In this document: piece by piece, positions 24,527 to 32,242 of the stretch | How positions within the stretch are numbered: the stretch's first letter is position 1 | Layout of the letters: each line of letters opens with the position of its first letter | DNA from: Syntrophobacteraceae bacterium | Lineage (GTDB): Bacteria; Desulfobacterota; Syntrophobacteria; Syntrophobacterales; Syntrophobacteraceae | Assembly (NCBI GenBank): GCA_003165235.1 | Contig: PLSV01000181.1 | Coordinates: 1,271 to 35,945, forward strand | Direction: 5' to 3' | Length of the DNA: 34,675 bases | Position numbers and translations under genes: made by a program | Notes under the pieces: generated by a model | Database searches by the model: none | Told to the model about the DNA's origin: nothing | What the model saw: only the letters and a program-made list of their open reading frames with translations

Positions 24527-25801
24527 ATGTCGAGTTCGCATGATGCAATGTGGGAGAAACTCAATCTTGACCTGGAAGCCCATGCCGGGTTGCTCGAAGT
24601 GCTCGGGAAGTTCTACGGGGACATATACATGAGCCAGCAGGGGCGGCTGAGGGGTATGGAATATCTCGATTTCGTGCTCTCCGAAGTCCACGGGCTAAGG
24701 ATACAGGAGCTTCAGGATGCAAAGGCCCTGGGGAAAAAAATTGTGGGGACCTTCTGCGTCTTTGTCCCCGAAGAAATAGTGCTCGCGGCCGGGGGCATTC
24801 AGGTCGGCCTGTGCGCTGGGGCGGAAATAGGGTCGGCGGAAGCCGAAAAAGTGCTCCCCCGAAACACTTGCGCCCTGATCAAATCATTTGTCGGGTTCAA
24901 GCTCTCAAGGCTTTGCCCCTACATTGAATCGTGCGATCTTATCGTCGGCGAGACCACCTGCGACGGCAAGAAGAAGGCCTACGAAATTTTTTCCGACTAT
25001 TCTCCGGTCTACGTGATGGAAATCCCCCAAATGAAAAACGCCTGTGACCGGGAACTGTGGAAAAGTGAAGTCCTGCGTTTCAAAAACAAGGTAGAGGAGA
25101 CAACGGGAAACAAAATAACAACGGACAGCCTCAAAGAAGCTATTCATCTTTTGAACGACCGCCGTCGCGTCCTCCAACGGCTCAACTGGCTGCGTGCGGC
25201 TGTCCCGACGCCGATTTCGGGAAGAGACGCGCTCCTGATAAACCAGATATCTTTCTATGATGATCCTGTCCGATTCACCACGAAGATCGGAGAATTGTGC
25301 GACGAGTTGGAGGAGCGAGTGAAAAGCGGCACAGGAGTCGCCCCCGAAGGGACCACCAGGTTGATGCTCTCAGGATGCCCCATGGCCGTTCCGAATTGGA
25401 AGCTGCCCTATATAATCGAGTCTTCAGGGGCAATTGTCGTCGGTGAAGAATCCTGTATAGGGACTCGCAATACGCGCGATTTGGTCAGCGAAGCGGGCCT
25501 GACGCTCGACAACATGATAGACGACATTGTGGACCGGTATATGCGAATCGACTGCGCCTGTTTTACACCAAACACGGAGCGGTTGGACAATATCGTCAAG
25601 ATGGCTCAGGAACTCAAGGTAAAGGGCGTGATCCACTACGCGCTGTCGTTTTGCCAGCCTTACGCCATGGAAGCTTACAAAGTCGAAAAGGCGCTCACAA
25701 AGGCCTCTATCCCGATGCTTGCAATCGAAACGGATTACAGTATGGAAGATGTCGAACAGCTAAAGACCCGCGTCGAAGCTTTCGTTGAGATGACGCGCTG
25801 A
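24527..25801 (+). CDS. Double-cubane cluster protein 1 (2-hydroxyacyl-CoA dehydratase-like)
   Basis: 424 residues of the HgdB/BcrC-FldBC superfamily, the branch that includes double-cubane cluster proteins; these hold iron-sulfur clusters and do difficult low-potential reductions. Conserved cysteines seen: C77 (GTFCVF), C115 (NTCALIKS), C145 (GETTCDGKKK), C284 (SGCPM), C343/C345 (DCACFTPNT) and C376 (SFCQPY). The TTCDGKKK block is the family signature. It is followed by its ATPase activase after a 15-base gap, the usual arrangement for a stand-alone double-cubane system, and no second dehydratase subunit or CoA transferase lies beside it. That argues against a classic 2-hydroxyacyl-CoA dehydratase. 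The substrate is unknown. Confidence 0.88.
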   Translation: MSSSHDAMWEKLNLDLEAHAGLLEVLGKFYGDIYMSQQGRLRGMEYLDFVLSEVHGLRIQELQDAKALGKKIVGTFCVFVPEEIVLAAGGIQVGLCAGAEIGSAEAEKVLPRNTCALIKSFVGFKLSRLCPYIESCDLIVGETTCDGKKKAYEIFSDYSPVYVMEIPQMKNACDRELWKSEVLRFKNKVEETTGNKITTDSLKEAIHLLNDRRRVLQRLNWLRAAVPTPISGRDALLINQISFYDDPVRFTTKIGELCDELEERVKSGTGVAPEGTTRLMLSGCPMAVPNWKLPYIIESSGAIVVGEESCIGTRNTRDLVSEAGLTLDNMIDDIVDRYMRIDCACFTPNTERLDNIVKMAQELKVKGVIHYALSFCQPYAMEAYKVEKALTKASIPMLAIETDYSMEDVEQLKTRVEAFVEMTR

Positions 25802-25816
25802 TGGGATTCTATTCCG

Positions 25817-26605
25817 ATGGAATCTCTATTAAGAGATGAAACCGTGGCCGGTTTGGATATCGGTTCACGATCCATAGAACTGGTCGTTCTGAACCGTGAC
25901 GGCTCCCTGCGCCAGGTAAAGACTCCGACCACTTTCGATCCCCTGGGTCAATGCAAAAAATTGATGGAGGGAATCAATGGCAGCCGGATAATAGCGACCG
26001 GATACGGCCGAAAGCTGTTCGCCCAATCCTTCGGGCAGGTGAATGTATCCACGATCACCGAGATTCAGGCGTACGCGTTGGGCGCACGATTCCTGTATCC
26101 GGAAGCTAAAACCGTCCTGGACATCGGAGGGCAGGATACAAAGGTCATCTCCCTTTCTGAAAGCGGCAAGGTGTTGAAGTTTGAGATGAATGACCGGTGC
26201 GCCGCCGGAACCGGCAAGTTCCTGGAATTCATGGCTGCCGCTCTCCAGATTCCGCTGGAGTCATTCGGAGAATATGCGCTGCGGTCCGACCGCCGGATAT
26301 CTATAAGCAGCATGTGCACCGTATTTGCCGAAAGCGAGGCCACCTCTCTTATGGCCAGGGGAGAGCGTCCGGAAAACATCGCAATGGGGTTGCACATGGC
26401 GATCGTTCAGCGCACCACGGCGATGTTAAGGCGCCTCGGCGTATCCGCGTCACTGGTGTTTGCAGGCGGTGTCGCCCACAATCCATGCGTTGTAAAACTG
26501 ATCGAGGAGCAACTGGGACAGATGGTGATAGTGCCCGATAACCCGGACATGGTGGGCGCCCTCGGCGCCGCGCTGTACGGAGAGAATCTGACAAGGGAAC
26601 AATGA
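25817..26605 (+). CDS. Acyl-CoA dehydratase activase / double-cubane reductase ATPase
   Basis: 262-residue ASKHA ATPase of the HgdC/BadFG family. The homodimer binds one [4Fe-4S] between subunits and couples ATP hydrolysis to electron transfer into its partner. Seen: AGLDIGSRSIELVVL (phosphate-1), LDIGGQDTKVI (phosphate-2), the two cluster cysteines C128 (NDRCAAGTGKF) and C167 (SSMCTVFAESE), FAGGVAHN (adenosine) and the C-terminal GALGAALYG. Length is normal. It lies between double-cubane protein 1 and the CMD-like gene and should serve protein 1; it may also serve protein 2, whose own activase seems to have decayed. Confidence 0.93.
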   Translation: MESLLRDETVAGLDIGSRSIELVVLNRDGSLRQVKTPTTFDPLGQCKKLMEGINGSRIIATGYGRKLFAQSFGQVNVSTITEIQAYALGARFLYPEAKTVLDIGGQDTKVISLSESGKVLKFEMNDRCAAGTGKFLEFMAAALQIPLESFGEYALRSDRRISISSMCTVFAESEATSLMARGERPENIAMGLHMAIVQRTTAMLRRLGVSASLVFAGGVAHNPCVVKLIEEQLGQMVIVPDNPDMVGALGAALYGENLTREQ

Positions 26606-26680
26606 CGAGTAATTCTTGTTCCCCGAAACACGAAACCTCATTGAGCGGGCATGAGGCTCGCAAGAGGAAGGACTGCTTTC

Positions 26681-27028
26681 ATGTTTGATGCGAAGGGGCG
26701 ACTGGATAATTTCCAGCAAGGCGTGGGAAGGCTGCTGCAGGAAATTCCTGATTCTATGAACGCTCTCTTTGGGTTCATAAACGCCGCGCAGAAAGAAGGC
26801 GTTCTTACAATCCGCGAGAAGGAGTTGATCGCCATTGGCGTCAGCATCTACAACCGGTGTGAGGACTGCATTGTCGTGCACGCGCAGCAGGCTCTTCAGG
26901 CAGGCTGCACCAGAGCCGAGATTCTGGAAGCAGCAGCCATGGCAATAGTCTTTGGCGGAGGACCTTCCCTTGGAGCGACGGCTTCTGTTTTGCTTGCCGC
27001 GCTGGATCAGTTTGAAAACAAGACATGA
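26681..27028 (+). CDS. Carboxymuconolactone decarboxylase (AhpD)-like protein
   Basis: 115 residues, all-alpha CMD/AhpD fold. The redox motif C60-E-D-C63 with H67 (CEDCIVVH) is the AhpD-type CxxC-x3-H; ILEAAAMAIVFGGGPSL is the other family block. Such proteins act as thiol-disulfide or peroxidase partners. I chose the ATG at 26681, eight bases after AGGAAGGA; an earlier in-frame codon at 26651 lacks a ribosome site. Placement between two double-cubane genes suggests protection or thiol redox support of these oxygen-sensitive proteins, which is inference. Confidence 0.88.
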   Translation: MFDAKGRLDNFQQGVGRLLQEIPDSMNALFGFINAAQKEGVLTIREKELIAIGVSIYNRCEDCIVVHAQQALQAGCTRAEILEAAAMAIVFGGGPSLGATASVLLAALDQFENKT

Positions 27029-27075
27029 GAGGGTGAGCAGGATTGCTCTACCGTGGGACGGTTCTACAGACCCCG

Positions 27076-27141
27076 ATGGAATTCCCCGGCGCCCTCGGCG
27101 CTGCGCTCTATGGAAAGTATGGGGCTGCCGCGCCGGTTTGA
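27076..27141 (+). pseudogene. C-terminal remnant of a second activase gene
   Basis: This short frame reads MEFPGALGAALYGKYG... and stops at 27139-27141. GALGAALYG is identical over nine residues to the C-terminal block of the activase at 25817-26605. The matching 27 bases differ at only three positions, all synonymous third-codon changes (GCC/GCT, CTG/CTC, TAC/TAT). Nothing upstream matches the rest of an activase. I read it as what is left of an activase gene that once preceded double-cubane protein 2. Confidence 0.6.
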
Positions 27142-27248
27142 TTTTTGACGCCCTCCGCTGCAAGGGCTAATGGAGACTTCATCTGAAACCGAATTGTTTC
27201 GAACAGTTTCAAGATACTGGTGAGCGCTTTCTGCTCGACATTTCCGAA

Positions 27249-28391
27249 TTGCAGGATGAAGGGCAAAAAGTGGCGGGCATTTACTGTCTGTTTGCACCGG
27301 TTGAGATTGTGCGGGCCGCTGGAGCGATACCAGTCAGCCTTTGCGGCAAGAGGGAAAAACCGATCGCCGATGCGGAGAGGACCCTTCCTGCCAACCTGTG
27401 CCCGCTGATTAAATCGAGCTATGGCTATGCTGTTACCGATACATGCCCGTTTTTCTCGGCAAGCGATTTTTTGATCGGAGAGACGACCTGCGACGGCAAG
27501 AAAAAGATGTACGAGTTTCTGGGGCGCATCAAACCTCTCCATCTTATGCACCTGCCCTATTCTGCTGCTGAACCGCACGCCCTTCGCTTCTGGCATGAGG
27601 AAATCCTCAGGCTCGGCAGCTTCCTCGAAGAGTCCACGGGGCAGAGAATAGACAAAGACCATCTTAGGTTTCAAATTCGCGTCCACAATGAAATGCGTAA
27701 ACTTCTCAGGAAAATTTCCCGTTTCCAGGCTACTGAGCGCGTTCCTCTTTCCGGGCTGGATATGCTGACCGTTATGGAGACGAAGAGCTTCTTCGTCTAC
27801 CCGGAAAAGTATCTCGATCTTCTCCGGGTATTCATCGCAGAGATGGAGGCTATTGCAGCCGATGGTTTTTCACCTTTCGAGCCGGGCGCCCCGAGGGTCC
27901 TTCTCACCGGCTGTCCCATCGGAAAGGGTTCCGAGAAAGTTCTTCGCATAATCGAGGAATGCGGAGGGGCTGCGGTGTGTATAGAGAATTGTACGGGCGT
28001 AAAAGGACTGGATTTGCTGGTGGACGAGGAGGAAGAAGACCCGTTTCTGGCGCTGGCCCGCCGCTACCTGCAAATTCCCTGTTCGTGTATAACGCCAAAC
28101 ACCGGCCGGCTGGCCCTGCTCGACCGGTTGATAAGTGAATACCGGATTGACGGCGTCGTCGACCTTTCCTGGCATTGTTGCCATACTTATAATATAGAGT
28201 CGCGGGTAATCGGCGATTCCGTCGAAAAAGGCCACTGTTTGCCGTTTCTCCACGTGGAAACGGATTATTCCAACTCCGATCTGGAACAGCTCCGAACGAG
28301 AATCGAGGCTTTCCTCGAAATGGCAAGATGGGGCTCATCGGCTCACGGTGCAGTAAAAAAGCCTTGTATTGAGCTCCCTCTTTCCACTTGA
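27249..28391 (+). CDS. Double-cubane cluster protein 2 (2-hydroxyacyl-CoA dehydratase-like)
   Basis: 380+ residues of the same superfamily as protein 1, clearly a paralogue: C51 (NLCPLIKS), C81 (GETTCDGKKK), C222 (TGCPIG), C278/C280 (PCSCITPNT) and C310/C311 (HCCHTY) match its cysteines. The start is unclear. TTG 27249 is the first ordinary start codon but lacks a ribosome site. The frame stays open back to a TAA near 27168, and the upstream part (FEQFQDTGERFLLDI) looks like the family's N-terminal helix. A CTG at 27183 has GGAG seven bases before it, and an ATG at 27170 is in another frame. The TIM-barrel gene follows after 17 bases. Confidence 0.85.
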   Translation: MQDEGQKVAGIYCLFAPVEIVRAAGAIPVSLCGKREKPIADAERTLPANLCPLIKSSYGYAVTDTCPFFSASDFLIGETTCDGKKKMYEFLGRIKPLHLMHLPYSAAEPHALRFWHEEILRLGSFLEESTGQRIDKDHLRFQIRVHNEMRKLLRKISRFQATERVPLSGLDMLTVMETKSFFVYPEKYLDLLRVFIAEMEAIAADGFSPFEPGAPRVLLTGCPIGKGSEKVLRIIEECGGAAVCIENCTGVKGLDLLVDEEEEDPFLALARRYLQIPCSCITPNTGRLALLDRLISEYRIDGVVDLSWHCCHTYNIESRVIGDSVEKGHCLPFLHVETDYSNSDLEQLRTRIEAFLEMARWGSSAHGAVKKPCIELPLST

Positions 28392-28408
28392 AATGAGTTT
28401 TCAATAGA

Positions 28409-29209
28409 GTGAATTCGCCCACGATCGCCATCTGCAATTTTATTCCTGATGCCGCCGTTCTCAGGCAGACCGCAGTGCAGCACGGTTTTTCCGGTGTTGA
28501 CTGGACATTCAAACTGGAGAGCCTTCCTCGAAATCAAATTGAAGAATTGAGGCTTCTGCGCGATATTTCGAGCCTGAAGGGGCTGGAGGTCCGGTATCAT
28601 TGCGCTTTCAAGGGTATCGATCTCGGCGATGAGGACGATCTCAAGGCAGGTGAGGCCATGGAAGTGTTCAAGAAAGCCTGCCGGGTTGTTTCCAGGCTTG
28701 ATGGCCGGTTTATGACCGTACACCTCGGACTGGGTAGAAAATCGCCCAAAGGCCTTTCCTGGAATCGTACAATAGACGGACTGGCCGAACTTGTCAGCTA
28801 TGCGCAAGAACGCGGCGTGCTCCTTTGTCTGGAGAACCTTGCCTCCGGCTGGTCGAGCAGGCCGCAGCTTTTCGAAAAACTGGTTCGAAAAACTAAGGCC
28901 GGCATCACGCTCGATATCGGTCATGCCCGAGTCTGTCAGTCTGTCCAGTGCCGGATATTTGACCTCGAAGACTTCGTCATGCCACATCCCGAACGCACTT
29001 TCAACGCGCACATTTACCACGAGGAACTCTGTGACCGTCATGTCCCGCCCGTGCGCCTGGACGATGTCCGGGACCGTTTGGACCTTCTCTGCTCGCTTTC
29101 ATGTAATTGGTGGGTCCTCGAGCTTCGGGAGGAGGCCCCTCTTCTGGCAACCCTGAAAATAGTTCGCGAATATCTCGAAAGCCGGGATAATGACGCCCAA
29201 TCCGGTTGA
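28409..29209 (+). CDS. Xylose isomerase-like TIM-barrel protein (sugar phosphate isomerase/epimerase family)
   Basis: 266 residues of the AP-endonuclease-2/xylose-isomerase-like TIM barrel. Blocks near strand ends carry likely metal ligands: TVHLGLG, LCLENLASG, ITLDIGHA and NAHIYHEE, that is H, E, D/H and H/E in the right order for this superfamily. Members include inosose isomerases, hydroxypyruvate isomerase and tagatose epimerases, so a sugar or cyclitol substrate is likely. The start is a GTG at 28409 with a weak ribosome site. It overlaps the CDP-alcohol transferase gene by 20 bases, so the two are translated together. Confidence 0.85.
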   Translation: MNSPTIAICNFIPDAAVLRQTAVQHGFSGVDWTFKLESLPRNQIEELRLLRDISSLKGLEVRYHCAFKGIDLGDEDDLKAGEAMEVFKKACRVVSRLDGRFMTVHLGLGRKSPKGLSWNRTIDGLAELVSYAQERGVLLCLENLASGWSSRPQLFEKLVRKTKAGITLDIGHARVCQSVQCRIFDLEDFVMPHPERTFNAHIYHEELCDRHVPPVRLDDVRDRLDLLCSLSCNWWVLELREEAPLLATLKIVREYLESRDNDAQSG

Positions 29210-29858
29210 ATCGGTCCCGCATGACGAATGGAAAACAAAGCCGTCGGACAGATTTATCCTCAAATGGATCAAGATCAATCTTTCCGCGCGTCTTACCCCT
29301 CGGCTCATCGACCTGCAATGGCTGCGTCCATGGATGATTACACTGTTTTCGACAACCATGGGGGTTTTTGCCGGAGTCGTTTTCGCTCTCGGTTGCGGGT
29401 GGATTGCGGGACTTCTCGCTGCTTTCGCCCAGGTGCTGGACGGTGTTGACGGGCAATTCTCGAGGCTTACCGGCATGCAGAGCAGGGGAGGAGCTTTCCT
29501 GGATTCGGTTCTTGACCGCTACTTCGACGCTGCCCTGGCGATCGGGCTGGTTATCTACCTCATGAGGATTCCTGCCGGATTGTCCTTCCCGTTGCTGTTG
29601 ATAATGGCGTTTCTTGCGATTTCCGGCGGCAGCCTCATAAGCTACACCACCGCCAGGGCTGAAAGCCTCGGGATTGCGTTGGGCAAGCCGACGCTGGCAA
29701 GCAAAGGGACAAGGACAAGCGTGATCGTGCTTTGCGGGTGGGCGAGCTTCTTTTGGCCGCTTGCTCCGCTTCTTGGGCTGACCTATCTTGCAGTACATCC
29801 AAACATCGTCGTCTGCAGGCGCATTTTGCTCGCTCACAGACACTCCGACCCTCTATAA
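29190..29858 (+). CDS. CDP-alcohol phosphotransferase
   Basis: 222-residue integral membrane enzyme that displaces CMP from a CDP-alcohol with a second alcohol to make a phosphodiester. The signature D-x2-D-G-x2-[AS]-R-x8-G-x3-D-x3-D is complete: D84, D87, G88, S91, R92, G101, D105 and D109, with Ser in place of the usual Ala. Four to six hydrophobic helices follow. The LDGVDGQ ... LDSVLDRYFD stretch is closer in pattern to the di-myo-inositol-phosphate phosphate synthase branch than to PgsA or PssA, from memory of those families. It lies between the TIM barrel (20-base overlap) and the nucleotidyltransferase (9-base gap). Confidence 0.9.
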   Translation: MTPNPVESVPHDEWKTKPSDRFILKWIKINLSARLTPRLIDLQWLRPWMITLFSTTMGVFAGVVFALGCGWIAGLLAAFAQVLDGVDGQFSRLTGMQSRGGAFLDSVLDRYFDAALAIGLVIYLMRIPAGLSFPLLLIMAFLAISGGSLISYTTARAESLGIALGKPTLASKGTRTSVIVLCGWASFFWPLAPLLGLTYLAVHPNIVVCRRILLAHRHSDPL

Positions 29859-29867
29859 GATTCCGGG

Positions 29868-30428
29868 ATGATTATGACAGAGACTGGCATCGTTCATGGT
29901 CGTTTTCAGGTTTTTCATCTCGATCATCTGAAATATGTCCTGGCCGCCAGGCAGCGGTGCAGGCAACTGGTGATCGGAATCACCAACCCTGATCCCACCC
30001 TCACAAAGATCGATGCGGCCGATCCCAATCGCAGTTCGTCTGAAGCTAATCCACTCACATATTTCGAACGCTACGGCATTATCAGGGAGGTCATGTTCGA
30101 GACCGGTATGGACCCTTCGGGGTTTTCCATAGTGCCCTTTCCTATAAATTTTCCGGAACTCTATCGCTTCTATCTCCCGCTCGATGCGGTCTTTTATCTG
30201 ACTATCTACGATGATTGGGGAAAGAAGAAACTTGATATGTTTCAGTCCCTGGGGCTGAACGTGGAAGTGCTATGGATAAAATCTACCGAACAGAAGGGCA
30301 TAAGCGCCGGGGAAGTAAGAAGACGCATGGCCGAAGATGAGGCATGGGAACACCTCGTGCCGCCTGCTGCAGCCTTCGTAATCAAAAGGATGGGTATACC
30401 GGAGCGGCTCAGGCGTTTTAGAAACTGA
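29868..30428 (+). CDS. HIGH-superfamily nucleotidyltransferase (NMNAT-like)
   Basis: 186 residues. The N-terminus GIVHGRFQVFHLDHLKYVL is the nucleotidyltransferase alpha/beta phosphodiesterase (HIGH) loop, with HLDH at 17-20 where most members have HxGH. It has LVIGITNPDP and a C-terminal ISAGEVRRRM block (ISxTxxR-like). This is the layout of nicotinamide-nucleotide adenylyltransferase-like proteins of archaeal type. Next to a CDP-alcohol transferase, a cytidylyl- or other nucleotidyl-transfer to a phospho-alcohol is an alternative to NAD synthesis. The start may be ATG 29868 or 29874. Confidence 0.8.
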   Translation: MIMTETGIVHGRFQVFHLDHLKYVLAARQRCRQLVIGITNPDPTLTKIDAADPNRSSSEANPLTYFERYGIIREVMFETGMDPSGFSIVPFPINFPELYRFYLPLDAVFYLTIYDDWGKKKLDMFQSLGLNVEVLWIKSTEQKGISAGEVRRRMAEDEAWEHLVPPAAAFVIKRMGIPERLRRFRN

Positions 30429-30551
30429 GAGCAGGGGGCAGGGGGCAAAAGCTTCCAGTTTTACACTTTTCTCTGCGGCCTCTTTTTGACCGGATTCTGT
30501 CCCGTCTATGCGGTTAACCGGCGTGAAATTTCCAATATTCCGGGGTCTGCC

Positions 30552-31055
30552 TTGACACTCCTTCGGACATTGCTTTTTTATTCCCCCTGGCTTTGCCGAC
30601 TTATGCGCCTCCTGCTCGGCGGAGTCTTTCTTATAGCCGGAGGCGCCAAGCTTTATGACCCACGCGCCTTTGCCCGCATCATTTCCGCATACGGCCTGCT
30701 TCCGGAAGAACTGCTCGTTCCTGTGGCAATAGGCCTTCCTGCCATTGAACTTCTGGCCGGCCTCGGCCTCTTGTTGAAAGTTCGTGGGAGCCTTGCGGCC
30801 GTTTGCGGGCTTCTGACATGCTTTCTTTTCGTATTGGGATACGCAATTTGGAAAAATCTCGATGTTGACTGCGGCTGTTTTTCCCAGTTGGAAATCCATG
30901 CAAGGAACAGCCTTATTACCGCGTTTCTGAGGGACCTGGGTTTAATGGCCGCATCGTTTTATCTCATGGTCTGGCAACTGGTTCACAATCGCATTGCTCA
31001 GGATGTGAATTCCACAACAACTAGAGAGCCGGCTGGCGGTCACACCGCCCAATGA
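30552..31055 (+). CDS. DoxX/MauE-type redox-associated membrane protein
   Basis: About 167 residues with four hydrophobic helices of the DoxX/MauE fold: RLLLGGVFLIAGGAKLYDP opening, AIELLAGLGLLLKV, and the MauE-type DVDCGCFS motif near the last third (paired cysteines that could carry electrons or disulfides). The frame is open from 30486; I prefer the TTG at 30552, which gives the usual short N-terminus, but no start has a clear ribosome site. The stop TGA at 31053-31055 nearly touches the rhodanese gene, so both form one unit. Confidence 0.78.
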   Translation: MTLLRTLLFYSPWLCRLMRLLLGGVFLIAGGAKLYDPRAFARIISAYGLLPEELLVPVAIGLPAIELLAGLGLLLKVRGSLAAVCGLLTCFLFVLGYAIWKNLDVDCGCFSQLEIHARNSLITAFLRDLGLMAASFYLMVWQLVHNRIAQDVNSTTTREPAGGHTAQ

Positions 31056-31066
31056 AAGGAGTAGGG

Positions 31067-31585
31067 ATGATAAGAATGGAAAAACTTATTGCGCTTGTCC
31101 TTGGCTGTATTATGGCCTGCAGCATAAGCGCGACCGCTTATGCACTCGAATGGGGCAGCAAAGAAACGGAGACCGAAAAACTTGCGGTTCAGTTCGCAAA
31201 CCAGGTCAAAAAGGGCGGCTACGGCATAGTAACCACAGAGGAATTGAAGGTGTGGTTAGATGCAAAAGAACCAATGCTCATAGTCGACACCATGCCGCTC
31301 GAAGACAGCTATAAGAAAAACCATATTCCCACCGCGCTTCAGATCGAATTTCCCGTAGAAGAAATGTCGCAGTTGGACGAGGCAAAAAAAGCGGCCCTCG
31401 AGAACCTTCTCGGCCCGGACAATAGTCGTAAGATCGTCTTCTATTGCGGGTTCACAAAATGCGGCCGCAGCCACAACGCGGCAATGTGGGCGGTAAAGCT
31501 GGGCTATACGAACGTCTACCGCTGCCCGGGCGGGATAAAGGCATGGATGGAGGCGGATTATCCGATCGAAAAGGACAATAAATAG
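31067..31585 (+). CDS. Exported rhodanese-like sulfurtransferase
   Basis: 172 residues: a cleavable signal peptide (residues 1-26, ending ATAYA), then one rhodanese domain with IVDTMPLEDSYKKNHIPTA and the active loop FYCGFTKCGRS. The catalytic cysteine is C127, with a second cysteine, C132, five residues on. The protein should act outside the cytoplasm on sulfur or thiols. AAAGGAG precedes the ATG at 31067. It shares an operon with the DoxX/MauE protein, a pairing that suggests membrane electron exchange with a periplasmic thiol or persulfide. Confidence 0.88.
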   Translation: MIRMEKLIALVLGCIMACSISATAYALEWGSKETETEKLAVQFANQVKKGGYGIVTTEELKVWLDAKEPMLIVDTMPLEDSYKKNHIPTALQIEFPVEEMSQLDEAKKAALENLLGPDNSRKIVFYCGFTKCGRSHNAAMWAVKLGYTNVYRCPGGIKAWMEADYPIEKDNK

Positions 31586-31766
31586 GCCGCCCGCAACGGT
31601 CCTCACGCTTCTGAAATAACCGCCGAATGGTCATTCGCGATCCAGTCGCCTACGGCCTCAGACAAATTGCGCCGGACCATTCACTCTCATCCCGCCCTGT
31701 CGGAAGCCGTGCAGGAGTGCGCGGCCATGCTGCTCAGGCTATTAATAAAGCTGAAGGAAAAGACTT

Positions 31767-31791
31767 GGGGCCGGCCCCGGGGCCAGGCCCC
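31767..31791. repeat. Two adjoining GC palindromes
   Basis: GGGGCCGGCCCC (31767-31778, a perfect 12-bp palindrome) is followed directly by GGGGCCAGGCCCC (31779-31791). They could stack as strong hairpins and may stop transcription after the rhodanese gene, although no T run follows. Confidence 0.45.
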
Positions 31792-32202
31792 CCATACCCT
31801 CCCGCCCTGGAAAGCTTTGTCATTCAAATCTCGGCGAGGCCCAAGACCACGGCATAGCCGGCGCTAAGAGCCGAGGAAGGACCTCCGTTCTTCTTCGCCG
31901 GACAAAATACAGCAATTGTTGAAGACTTATTGGATAACAATCAGAGTTTATAATGTCGTTATTGATAATATACTATATTCATTAGATCAGGACTCTCGGG
32001 TCTTTCCTCTCAACGCTCGACTCTCAAAAAATCCCCAAAACCCTGCCATTTCTCGCCATTTCCAAATGGCTTCGCGCATGTCCCGGCAACCGCTTCCCGC
32101 TCCCCGTTTCACCACGTAGCAAGAAGCGAGAAGCGGGGATCAGGACTCCCGGCATCAGCCGCCGTGCATTTTCGAACCCGGTCACCACAGAGGGGGGAAA
32201 TG

Positions 32203-32242
32203 GTCCGGTCAAGGAGAGGACGGGGTATAGTCCGGTCAAGGA
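32203..32242. repeat. 13-bp direct repeat, 27 bp apart
   Basis: GTCCGGTCAAGGA occurs at 32203-32215 and again at 32230-32242. It is followed by an AT-rich inverted repeat at 32265-32281. Repeat spacing (27 bp) is between two and three helical turns. It could be a regulator site or a transposon end; no transposase is near. Confidence 0.5.

Noticed and set aside
29001..29843. 280-codon minus frame opposite the CDP-alcohol transferase
   Set aside because: The transferase signature on the plus strand is complete with exact spacing; this is its complement.
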